Below, in pieces: positions 10,386 to 19,117 of a stretch of DNA of 32,247 nt (position 1 is the stretch's first letter; each line of letters begins with the position of its first letter). The notes beneath the pieces are model-generated. The model had not been told where the DNA came from. It did no database searches and worked only from the letters and a program-made list of their open reading frames with translations. Position numbers and translations under genes: made by a program. This DNA comes from Deltaproteobacteria bacterium (GTDB lineage: Bacteria > Myxococcota_A > Polyangia > Polyangiales > Polyangiaceae): contig VGRJ01000048.1 in the NCBI GenBank assembly GCA_016875405.1, positions 1 to 32,247 on the forward strand, given 5' to 3'.

Positions 10386-10649
10386 GTGAGCCTGAAGGAC
10401 AAGGTCATGACCGAGGGCATGAAGCTCGCGAGCCACCCAGCCGTCGCGGGGGTGATGCAAGACCCGCGCTTCATGAAGCTTGTGATGCTCGCGCTCAGCA
10501 TGCCAGGAAAGCTGAGCGACCTCACCGACGAGCAGAAGGCGAACTTCCTGAAGGCCGTCGGCGCCGCGCCGCAGCGCGAGGTCGACGACCTGCGCCGCGC
10601 CGTGCGCTCGCTCGAAGAGGAGCTGTCACGGCTACGCACGAAGGGGTGA
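10386..10649 (+). CDS. Small coiled-coil protein, partner of the upstream hydrolase
   Basis: An 87-residue protein starting at GTG 10386, with a good ribosome site GAGGAG (10371-10376) nine bases upstream. The first half (MSLKDKV...ASHPAVAGVMQDPRFMKLVMLAL) is an amphipathic helical region; the last ~28 residues form a heptad-like coiled coil (REVDDLRRAVRSLEEELSRLR). I do not recognise a named family. The layout of a short hydrophobic/amphipathic helix plus a C-terminal coiled coil recalls polyhydroxyalkanoate granule-associated proteins, and the hydrolase upstream would suit that, but there is no direct evidence. The 18-base gap to the hydrolase gene indicates an operon. Confidence 0.72.
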   Translation: MSLKDKVMTEGMKLASHPAVAGVMQDPRFMKLVMLALSMPGKLSDLTDEQKANFLKAVGAAPQREVDDLRRAVRSLEEELSRLRTKG

Positions 10650-10668
10650 GGGAGGGCCCCGCCGAGAG

Positions 10669-10684
10669 GGCCGCTCGAGCGGCC
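10669..10684. repeat. Perfect 16-bp palindrome between convergent genes
   Basis: GGCCGCTCGAGCGGCC reads the same on both strands. It lies 19 bases after the stop of the coiled-coil gene and 67 bases before the end of the prkA gene, so it could fold in both transcripts. No T-run follows. It may be a two-way terminator or a protein-binding site; the sequence alone does not decide. Confidence 0.4.
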
Positions 10685-10751
10685 GAGCGGTCCCCGCGAA
10701 GGCGAGGAGTGGCGCGGCCAGCGACGGACCCGATGCTCACTCCCCGAGCGG

Positions 10752-12803
<2,052 letters not shown>

Positions 12804-12888
12804 CGCGTTCGCCTTCTCCTTGCTCGCGTGCGAGCGCTCCATCCGCACGACGACGTCCTCGCGCCGTCTCTCCATGCTACACCCCGAC

Positions 12889-14061
12889 TCAAGGGGGTGA
12901 ATAGGCTGCCGAGGCCTCGAGGAAGGCCTGCCATGAAAGCTTGGGCGCCCCGTCCGACTCGCGCAAACCCGAGGCGCAAGCGAAGGTGATCTCCGGGGCG
13001 TCGAGGGCGAGACCTTGACGGGCGGCATGCTGCGAGCACGCGGAGCTCCCGAGATCATGGAGGCTCGTCACGCTGACGACACGAAAGGCGCCGCGCCGCG
13101 GCTCGAGCGCCGAGAAGAACGTCGTGAGGTGCTGCGCCTGCGCAGAGGGGGTCGCACCGAGCGACGCCGCGCTCGTGAAGGACACGTCGAGCAGGAAGAT
13201 CGGGCGCTTCGCCGCGAGCTCGATCATCGCGTCGAGGTCGCTCGCGGCCGAGAGCACGCTGGGGACCGCGTCGGCGCCGAGCCCGGGCGCGTACGAAAAC
13301 GCCGAAGCGCCGCCGATGCTCGCAAGCTTGACTCCGATCTTGTCGAGAGGTGCGCGGGCGAGGCCGACCGCGAGGTGCGCGGGCGCACCCGGGAGCACCG
13401 AGACGGTGGCCACGGCGTGCTCGAGCGCAGCCGCTAACGCGACGCCGCCATCCGGGAGGCTCGCCGCGTGGACATCGACCCCGCGCCCGAGCACGAGCGC
13501 CGACGCGTCCTTGCCCACCCGCGCGACGACCGCGGCAAGCGCCGCGTCGAGCGCGGCCTTCGACTCATCGGCGTCCCACGCCACGCCAGCGAGCTGCACA
13601 GGGCGACCGGACCAGCGTCGATCGACGAACTCGAAGGCGAGGACCACGTCGAGCGCGCGCTCGCGCAAGCCTGCGACCCGCGCCGCGAGCGCATCGAGCC
13701 CGGCGGTCGACTCGACCGCGGACCACGACACCGGGACCACCACCGCGCGAACTCCGGCGGCGTAGCTCACGAGCTCGGCGGAGAGCGTCGCCGCCGCCGA
13801 GGCCTCACCATCGCCGGGATGCGCGGGGTTCGAGGCCACTCCGAGCTTGAGCGGAGGAGCCTCGGGCGCCTCGCCACCTTGCCCGCCCATGCCGGTGGTC
13901 GTCATCCCGACAACGGAGCCCGACGATGAGGGGCCGACCGTCGCGGCCGCGATGCTCGCGACGCTCGCCTCGACGCGCGGCTCCTCGCGGCAAGCCGGCA
14001 TGAACCCAAGCCCCGCGAGGGCGACGACGATCGACACGCGTACGAGACGAAACGAACCCAC
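12889..14061 (-). CDS. Putative lipoprotein, possible TIM-barrel domain
   Basis: A 390-residue exported protein of unknown function. A hydrophobic segment (residues ~9-20) ends in MPAC, a lipobox-like site with Cys24. Residues ~25-70 are Ser/Thr/Gly-rich, a likely linker. The rest ([13 protein letters not shown]..., [32 protein letters not shown]-type strands, and later [11 protein letters not shown] and [12 protein letters not shown]) has the strand-helix rhythm of a TIM barrel, and phrases such as WSAVE recall glycoside-hydrolase-like lipoproteins; I cannot identify catalytic acids with confidence. It precedes prkA on the same strand and is divergent from the histidine kinase at 14154; about 90 bases between the two starts would hold both promoters. 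Confidence 0.7.
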   Translation of the reverse strand: MGSFRLVRVSIVVALAGLGFMPACREEPRVEASVASIAAATVGPSSSGSVVGMTTTGMGGQGGEAPEAPPLKLGVASNPAHPGDGEASAAATLSAELVSYAAGVRAVVVPVSWSAVESTAGLDALAARVAGLRERALDVVLAFEFVDRRWSGRPVQLAGVAWDADESKAALDAALAAVVARVGKDASALVLGRGVDVHAASLPDGGVALAAALEHAVATVSVLPGAPAHLAVGLARAPLDKIGVKLASIGGASAFSYAPGLGADAVPSVLSAASDLDAMIELAAKRPIFLLDVSFTSAASLGATPSAQAQHLTTFFSALEPRRGAFRVVSVTSLHDLGSSACSQHAARQGLALDAPEITFACASGLRESDGAPKLSWQAFLEASAAYSPP

Positions 14062-14153
14062 GAACTCAAGGATAGCGCGCTCGCGAACCCCTGGGCGTCC
14101 AAAGCGTGCGCAACGTTCCTCGGCATGGACCGCGGAGGTCGAGCGTCTTACAG

Positions 14154-15278
14154 ATGTTCACCTGCATGGCAGCCCTCCTCGGATCCGCGCTCCGTACCGC
14201 CGGGGTCGTGTGCCTCACGACCGCCTCGGTGCTCGTCGGCGTCCGCGCGTTGGTCGCGCGCGAGCTCGGCTCGGAGCGCACCACCCTCGGGGCGCGAGCG
14301 CTCGTTGCGGAACTCGAGGAGCGCGTCCTCCTCGCCGGTGGGCTCGGGCTCTGCCTCGCGCTCGCCGTGACGCTGTTCTGGGCGTGGGCCACCGAGGCTC
14401 GCGACGAGGCCGCACCTCCGGACGGCGCGCGCGACCGAAGCGAGGCTGTGTCGGCGCTCCTCGACGAGGACTCGTCCCCTCACGAAGCGCGCGGCCGCGA
14501 CGGGATCGTCGCGGAGCTCGACGCCGCGCGGCAGCGGCTCGCGAGGACGGAGCGGATCGCGGCACGGCGCGAGGTCGCAAAACAAGTCGCTCACGAGATC
14601 AAGAACCCGCTCGCGCCCATTCAAGCCTCCATCGAGACCCTGCGGCGCCTGCGTGATCGAGGCTCACCAGAGTTCGACAACTACTTCGACGAGGCGACTC
14701 GCACCGTGCTCGCGGAGGTCCGGCGCATCTCGAGCATCGTTCGAGAGTTCTCGGAATACGCGCGGCTGCCTGCCCCGCGCTTCGCGCCCGTTGACCTCGA
14801 GGCGGTGTTGCGGAGCGTCGCGTCGCTGCACGACGCACCTCACGTAACGGGCGGGCCACGCGTCACGGTGGATGCGACGCCCTGCAGCCCGATCGTCGGG
14901 GATACGGATCAGCTCACGCAGGTGTTCACGAACCTCGTAAAAAATGGGCTCGAGGCGGCGGCCCCCGGTCCCGCTCGCGTCGACGTCGCGCTCCGACCTC
15001 TCGGGGACGGAGAGGTTCGAGTGGTCGTCCGCGACCACGGCCGCGGCGTCGAGCCCTCGATTCGCGATCGTCTCTTCGAGCCTTCGCTCACGACGAAGCA
15101 CGATGGCGCCGGCATCGGCCTCACCATCGTTCAGACCATCGTGCACGAGCACGGCGGGGAGGTCCGACTGCTGCCGGACGACGGGACAGGCGCAGCGTTC
15201 GAGGTCCTGTTGCCAAAGGATGGCCCGCCGCTCCTCGCGCGAGCTCCCGCCGTCACAAAGGAGCCCGACGCGCCATGA
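14154..15278 (+). CDS. NtrY-like sensor histidine kinase
   Basis: A 374-residue membrane histidine kinase. Two hydrophobic segments (~11-31 and ~59-79) are separated by only ~28 residues, so there is no room for a folded periplasmic sensor. The dimerisation/phosphoacceptor motif AHEIKNPLAPIQ, with His147, is the form typical of NtrY-type kinases. The ATP-binding domain has its N box (NLVKNGLEA), G1 (DHGRGV), F (RLFEPSLTTK) and G2 (GAGIGLTIV) boxes. No receiver or PAS domain is visible and no response regulator is next to it, so it is an orphan here. I chose ATG 14154 because it puts the first membrane segment near the N-terminus; GTG 14106 is an alternative. The lipoprotein gene at 15316 follows after 37 bases and is probably co-transcribed. 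Confidence 0.9.
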   Translation: MFTCMAALLGSALRTAGVVCLTTASVLVGVRALVARELGSERTTLGARALVAELEERVLLAGGLGLCLALAVTLFWAWATEARDEAAPPDGARDRSEAVSALLDEDSSPHEARGRDGIVAELDAARQRLARTERIAARREVAKQVAHEIKNPLAPIQASIETLRRLRDRGSPEFDNYFDEATRTVLAEVRRISSIVREFSEYARLPAPRFAPVDLEAVLRSVASLHDAPHVTGGPRVTVDATPCSPIVGDTDQLTQVFTNLVKNGLEAAAPGPARVDVALRPLGDGEVRVVVRDHGRGVEPSIRDRLFEPSLTTKHDGAGIGLTIVQTIVHEHGGEVRLLPDDGTGAAFEVLLPKDGPPLLARAPAVTKEPDAP

Positions 15279-15315
15279 TTGCGCCAGAGACGCTCGGGTG
15301 CGATACCGGCCGACG

Positions 15316-17961
15316 ATGAACCGCGACCACGCTCGCCGTCGCCGCTGGCTTGCGCCCTGCGCGGCGCTCATCGCCGCCGCCTGCGCGCCGAAGGAGCCGC
15401 CGCTCGCCGCGCCCAAGGTCCCCCTGCCGCCGATGCGCAGCGAGGCGGTGCCGCCGCTCGTCCCTGTGGCGATGCCTGCGACCGTGGTGGCCGAGCTGAA
15501 GACGCCCGAGCGCGAGCTCCGCTTCGCGAGGAACGGCGAGCGCGCGCTGTTCGCGACACGGAGCAGCGGCCGATGGCTCGTCGGCCCGGTCCGGCTCGAC
15601 CGAGACGGAGCGGCCGCCCTCGCCCCGAGCGGTCTTCGCGCGGTGCATCCCGCAGCGGAGGGCTCGCCTGCAGCCCTGGAGCGGCACGGCGATGGCTTCA
15701 TCCTCGCCTGGGTAGAGCATGAGCTGGCGGGCGGCGAGTCGCGCATTCTGGCCCTCGAGCTCGACGCGGACGGTACCGCGCGCGGAGCGGCGAGCGTCGT
15801 GGGACGCGTGTCCTCGACCGTCTCGTGGGTCGATCTGCACGACGCTGGCGCGACCACCTTCGTGCTGTGGGACGCGACTCGAGGCGCCGCACACGAGGTC
15901 GCCGTCGCGGCCCTGCGAGGCACCGTCGCGACAGCCCCGGTCGCCCTCGACGGCGGACGCGGCTGGCACGCGGTCGGAGCCCGCGACGCGCTGTGGTTCG
16001 CGAGCACCCGAGGAGGCGACAACGCGGACGCAGGCCAAGTCAACGTCACGCTGGTGAGCGCCTCCGGCGCCGCGCTGACGAAGGCGGTCCACCCGGTCAG
16101 CGGGACCGCGACCGCCCTCGATGACGTCCAGGTCGCGAGCGTCGGCGCGGGCGCGGTCGTCGCCTGGAGCGATCGACGCGACGACGACCTGCGCGTGTAC
16201 CTGTCGACCGTGTCGCGCGACGGGAAGGCGAGCCCGCCGCGAGCCCTGGACCGCGTCGTGCCCCGCGCGCTGGTGGGCCTCGCCGCGAGCGAGGACGGCG
16301 CCCGCGCGGTCATCGCGACCGAGCGGGTCGGAAGCGCTGGGGGCGAGCGCCGAGTCCTGCAGCTCGAGACGTTGCGCGAGGACGGAACGAACGAGGGCGC
16401 GTATGGCGAGCTCTTGTTCTTTGGGGCCGGCGCGGTCCCCGCCCTCGTCGGTGACGGGAGCGGGTTCGCGACGCTGACCCTCGCGCCGTTGAAGCAAGTC
16501 GGCGCCGCGGCCCCGAGCCTCGACGGAGTCCCGACCTTCGTGCGGATGGACCGCGACCTCAAGGTGAGGAGCTCCGAGCCGGTGCGCATCGAAGATTTCG
16601 GGGGCGAGGGCGAGCTCGGCGGGCTGCCGCTCGACGTGCGCGCGCCAGCCTGCGAGCGCGAGCGTTGTACGGTCGTCGCGAGGAGCGCCGACGGCTCGCC
16701 TCTCGTCGCGATCGCCTCCGCGCCCGCGCGGGCTACGAGCTGGGCTCCGGCCGCCAGGCGCGTCGCGCCGCCCGAGCCTCCGCTCGCAAGCGAGCTCTCG
16801 ACCCTCGCGGTGGCGGAGCACCCGGTCGTTGCGCTCGATTCGGTTCGCCTCGGGAGCGGCAAGACATTGCTCGCGTGGCTCGAGGACGCGCCGCCAACGT
16901 CGGAGCGAAACCGCGCGGACTCCGGGGCCAAGCTCTTCGTCCGAGCGCTCGAGGCGGATGGCTCGGCCGCCCCACCCGTCTTGATTTCGGACAAGGCGTT
17001 TCCGGACGGCGGGCTCGACCTCGAGGCGCTGCCCGACGGGGGCGCGGCGCTCGCGTGGGTCGGGCCGAACCCAGGGCCGCAGGTGTTCCTGACGCGCCTT
17101 GGCGGCAAGGGCGAAAAACTCCAGCAGCGCACCGTGACACGCCTGCCGCGCGTGCGATCGAGCGGAGGACCCCGAGCTGGCTTCGTGCGGGACTTGGAGC
17201 TGGCGGTCGATCCTCGCGGCGGCTTCCTCGTCGCCTGGAGCGACCTGCGCGAGGGCGAAGGAGAGATCTACCTCGCGCGCGTCGACGCACGCCTCGAGCG
17301 TAAAGGCGCGGATTTCCGGGTGACCACCACGCCGACGGCGTCGGCCGAGCCGACGATCGCGCAGACGGCCGAAGCGACGCTCGTCGCCTGGTCCGAGACC
17401 GCCGCCGACGGCAGCCAGGGCGACATCCTGGTCGCGTCGTTCGATGCCGCGACGTCCAAGCTCATCGAGGCGCCCCGCGCGCTCGCTCCGTCGCGCGGGC
17501 ATTCACGGACGCCTCGGTTCGCGAGCGCTCCGGGCGGAGTCGCGTTGGCCTGGCTCGAAGACGCCCCCGTCGGCGTGGCGCGCGACAAAGAGGCGCCGAA
17601 CGACGACGATGTTCCGGGGCTCCGACTGGTTTCGCTCGACGGGCGTGGTCGACCGCTCGCCCAAGTCACGCGCGTCGGCCTGGACGGCGAGGTCGCGCTC
17701 GACACCGCGCTCACCTGCGACGACGGCGCGTGCCGCGTCCTCTTTGCGATCGGCGAGGCGAGCGAGCTAAGACTCGACGCGCTCGCGCTGGCCTTCGGCG
17801 CCTCGATCGCGCCGATGCGGCGGACGGTCGCGACGTTGCCCGCGAGCGCGAAGAGGAGCCCCTCGCTCTCGCTTGCGCCCGGCGGGAGCCATGCCTTCTT
17901 CGTCGACGCCCGCGACGGAGTCCAGCGTCTGCGGCAGCTCGGGCTGAGCTGGATGCGGTGA
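15316..17961 (+). CDS. Large lipoprotein with repeated AW(S/L)D-type blade motifs
   Basis: An 881-residue envelope protein of unknown function. The ATG at 15316 gives a basic start, a hydrophobic core and Cys23 (LIAAAC, lipobox-like). The long open frame reaching back to 14944 merely overlaps the kinase gene. The body carries repeated units around VVAWSDRRDDD, TLLAWLEDAPP, AALAWVGPNPG, FLVAWSDLREGEGEIYLARV, LVAWSETAADG and VALAWLEDAPV, spaced roughly 50-100 residues apart: a hydrophobic strand, Trp, an acidic turn, then a second strand. This is what a beta-propeller blade looks like, and such lipoproteins are common in myxobacteria. No enzyme motif is recognised. It ends 27 bases before the convergent membrane-protein gene. 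Confidence 0.78.
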   Translation: MNRDHARRRRWLAPCAALIAAACAPKEPPLAAPKVPLPPMRSEAVPPLVPVAMPATVVAELKTPERELRFARNGERALFATRSSGRWLVGPVRLDRDGAAALAPSGLRAVHPAAEGSPAALERHGDGFILAWVEHELAGGESRILALELDADGTARGAASVVGRVSSTVSWVDLHDAGATTFVLWDATRGAAHEVAVAALRGTVATAPVALDGGRGWHAVGARDALWFASTRGGDNADAGQVNVTLVSASGAALTKAVHPVSGTATALDDVQVASVGAGAVVAWSDRRDDDLRVYLSTVSRDGKASPPRALDRVVPRALVGLAASEDGARAVIATERVGSAGGERRVLQLETLREDGTNEGAYGELLFFGAGAVPALVGDGSGFATLTLAPLKQVGAAAPSLDGVPTFVRMDRDLKVRSSEPVRIEDFGGEGELGGLPLDVRAPACERERCTVVARSADGSPLVAIASAPARATSWAPAARRVAPPEPPLASELSTLAVAEHPVVALDSVRLGSGKTLLAWLEDAPPTSERNRADSGAKLFVRALEADGSAAPPVLISDKAFPDGGLDLEALPDGGAALAWVGPNPGPQVFLTRLGGKGEKLQQRTVTRLPRVRSSGGPRAGFVRDLELAVDPRGGFLVAWSDLREGEGEIYLARVDARLERKGADFRVTTTPTASAEPTIAQTAEATLVAWSETAADGSQGDILVASFDAATSKLIEAPRALAPSRGHSRTPRFASAPGGVALAWLEDAPVGVARDKEAPNDDDVPGLRLVSLDGRGRPLAQVTRVGLDGEVALDTALTCDDGACRVLFAIGEASELRLDALALAFGASIAPMRRTVATLPASAKRSPSLSLAPGGSHAFFVDARDGVQRLRQLGLSWMR

Positions 17962-17972
17962 CGAAGAGCGAG

Positions 17973-17988
17973 CGAGGCCCCCGCCTCG
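17973..17988. terminator. CCCC-loop hairpin between convergent genes
   Basis: CGAGGC (17973-17978), four C, and GCCTCG (17983-17988) form a compact 6-bp hairpin in the 27-base gap between two convergent stop codons. It would fold in both transcripts. It lacks a T-run, so terminator function is inferred from position only. Confidence 0.38.
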
Positions 17989-18750
17989 TCAAGCGACGCG
18001 GCGCGCGATCTCGTCGCTGATCTCGCGGTGAAAGCGGGCGAAGCAGGACTCTTCGGACCAGCTCGGCGCGTTGAGGATGAGCTCCCGCGCCTCGACGATC
18101 TCGCCCTGATCGACGGCTGCGATGGCCGCCGCGTAGCGCATCGCCCAGAACACCAGCGGACTCGCCTGGCTGGCCTGAAGGAGCAACCGGCGGTCGTTCG
18201 GCGCAGCGTTGTGAGCGAACGCGCGCACGAGCGCGAGCACCGCACCGCGCAGCACGCGGATGCGCTCATGAAGACGTGCGCCCGCCGCCGGGACGGGCAA
18301 GCGCTGCAGACGCTCCGCCTGCTGCGAGGCGAGCTCGAGGTCGCCCTCGAAAGCCGAGAGCATCGCTTCGAGGAAGAGTCGGTGCTCGAGGGCCGCGTCC
18401 CACGCCGGTCCGCGCGCCGCCTCGTCGATCGCCGCGCGTGCGCGCTCGGTCCAGCCGTAAGCGGCGAACGCGGTGGCCGTCATGAGCGGCGCCATGGTCC
18501 CTGGGTGCGGCATCGTCCCGAGGGCCGTCGACCAGCGCGCGAGCACGCCTCGGACGTCACCCGAGCGAAGCATCCGGTCGATCCTTCGGCGTACGCGCCA
18601 ACGATGGGCGGCCAGCATGCCCGCCGCGACGAGCAAGACGCCGCCGAACAAGGGCTCGACCCACGCCGCGTGGAGCGCCCACGCCGCGAGGGCGGCCGAG
18701 CCTACGTACGTGACGGCGGCCGCGAGGCGCGCTGGAACCCGGATCACCAT
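17989..18750 (-). CDS. Membrane protein with helical (TPR-like) cytoplasmic part
   Basis: A 253-residue protein not assigned to a named family. Two adjacent membrane segments (residues ~8-27 and ~31-48) are followed by RWRVRRRIDRM, a positive stretch that would keep the rest in the cytoplasm. The remainder is nearly all helical with repeated small-residue pairs (YGWTERARAAIDEA, FEGDLELASQQAERL, DQGEIVEARELIL) typical of TPR-like repeats, suggesting protein binding. ATG at 18750 was chosen because the membrane segments begin directly after it; the open frame reaches 19335, but that would cross the SRP RNA and T-rich tract and reads as low-complexity sequence. It is divergent from the ffs RNA. 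Confidence 0.68.
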   Translation of the reverse strand: MVIRVPARLAAAVTYVGSAALAAWALHAAWVEPLFGGVLLVAAGMLAAHRWRVRRRIDRMLRSGDVRGVLARWSTALGTMPHPGTMAPLMTATAFAAYGWTERARAAIDEAARGPAWDAALEHRLFLEAMLSAFEGDLELASQQAERLQRLPVPAAGARLHERIRVLRGAVLALVRAFAHNAAPNDRRLLLQASQASPLVFWAMRYAAAIAAVDQGEIVEARELILNAPSWSEESCFARFHREISDEIARRVA

Positions 18751-18838
18751 GTGGACTGAAAGCAACGTACCATCCGCGGCTCGCTCGGCAACGAAAGGCG
18801 TGACAGGTCGCGACGCCTGGGCTACGTCCCTTTCATCC

Positions 18839-18862
18839 GGCGCGAGGCTTCGGTCTCGTGCC
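18839..18862 (+). other. Stable UUCG hairpin just upstream of the SRP RNA
   Basis: GGCGCGAGGC (18839-18848) pairs with GTCTCGTGCC (18853-18862), 10 bp including two G-U pairs, closed by a C(UUCG)G tetraloop, one of the most stable RNA hairpins known. It lies 5 bases before the closing helix of the SRP RNA. It may be part of a longer primary transcript that is trimmed, or a separate structural element. A possible promoter further upstream has GTGACA (18800-18805) and TACGTC (18823-18828) with 17 bases between, but the -10 match is poor. Confidence 0.4.
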
Positions 18863-18867
18863 CTTGT

Positions 18868-18946
18868 GGGTCCGCCGACAGCGCGCCGTGAACCCCGCCA
18901 GATCCTGACGGAAGCAACGGTAGTGGAAAGCGAGTGTGGCGGGCCC
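18868..18946 (+). ncRNA. ffs: Signal recognition particle RNA (4.5S type)
   Basis: The RNA pairs with Ffh to send nascent membrane and secreted proteins to the translocon. The conserved domain IV is clear: CAGA (18899-18902), UCC, tetraloop UGAC (18906-18909), GGA, AGCA (18913-18916), the same arrangement as CAGG-UCC-GGAA-GGA-AGCA in E. coli 4.5S RNA, with a CCG/CGG helix below. Upstream, GUGAACC (18888-18894) matches the region before domain IV in other SRP RNAs, including human. The ends pair as GGGTCCGCC (18868-18876) with GGCGGGCCC (18938-18946), nine pairs with one G-U, closing a hairpin of ~79 nt, which fits the small bacterial type. The A at 18902, G in E. coli, and the UGAC loop are deviations. 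Exact ends are inferred from pairing. Confidence 0.85.
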
Positions 18947-18993
18947 TTTCCTTTTCCATTCCTTTTTCTTTCTTTGTTTCCTTGTTGTTCTTT
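18944..18993 (+). terminator. T-rich polypyrimidine tract after the SRP RNA
   Basis: Of these 50 bases, 46 are pyrimidines and only 17 are G or C (34%), in a window that is otherwise extremely GC-rich. It starts in the last three bases of the SRP closing helix, so GC-rich stem followed by T-runs (TTTCCTTTT...CTTTTTCTTTCTTT) would act as an intrinsic terminator for ffs. It also has mirror-symmetric parts such as TTTCTTTCTTT. Confidence 0.5.
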
Positions 18994-19021
18994 GGGGTGG
19001 CCGTTGGAGCGCTGAGGCCCT

Positions 19022-19035
19022 CCGCCGCGCGGCGG
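19022..19035. repeat. Perfect 14-bp palindrome upstream of the endopeptidase gene
   Basis: CCGCCGCGCGGCGG lies between the T-rich tract and the start at 19118. It could form a hairpin or bind a dimeric protein. Given the GC content, chance is possible. The rest of 18994-19117 shows no gene or other structure that I can support. Confidence 0.3.
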
Positions 19036-19117
19036 TCCTGGCGAGCTCCATGAGAGCACTTGGCGGCCTTCGCTGAAGATTTGCGGCCTTGACGAGCGTC
19101 GGTGTACCCCGTCGGTC

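Noticed and set aside
13015-13929. Plus-strand frames opposite the TIM-barrel-like lipoprotein
   Set aside because: Several overlapping frames, none with a family pattern; the minus frame has a lipobox and strand/helix rhythm.
14944-15315. Extension of the propeller-like lipoprotein back into the kinase gene
   Set aside because: The extra 124 codons are a shadow of the kinase domain; the signal peptide and Cys site begin at 15316.
14664-17132. 822-codon open frame on the minus strand, opposite the kinase and lipoprotein genes
   Set aside because: It spans two clear plus-strand genes, is rich in Arg/Ser/Ala/Pro and matches no family; typical shadow of very GC-rich coding DNA. The same holds for long frames at 15253-17502 and 23729-25864 (minus) and 5384-6835 and 6989-8743 (plus).
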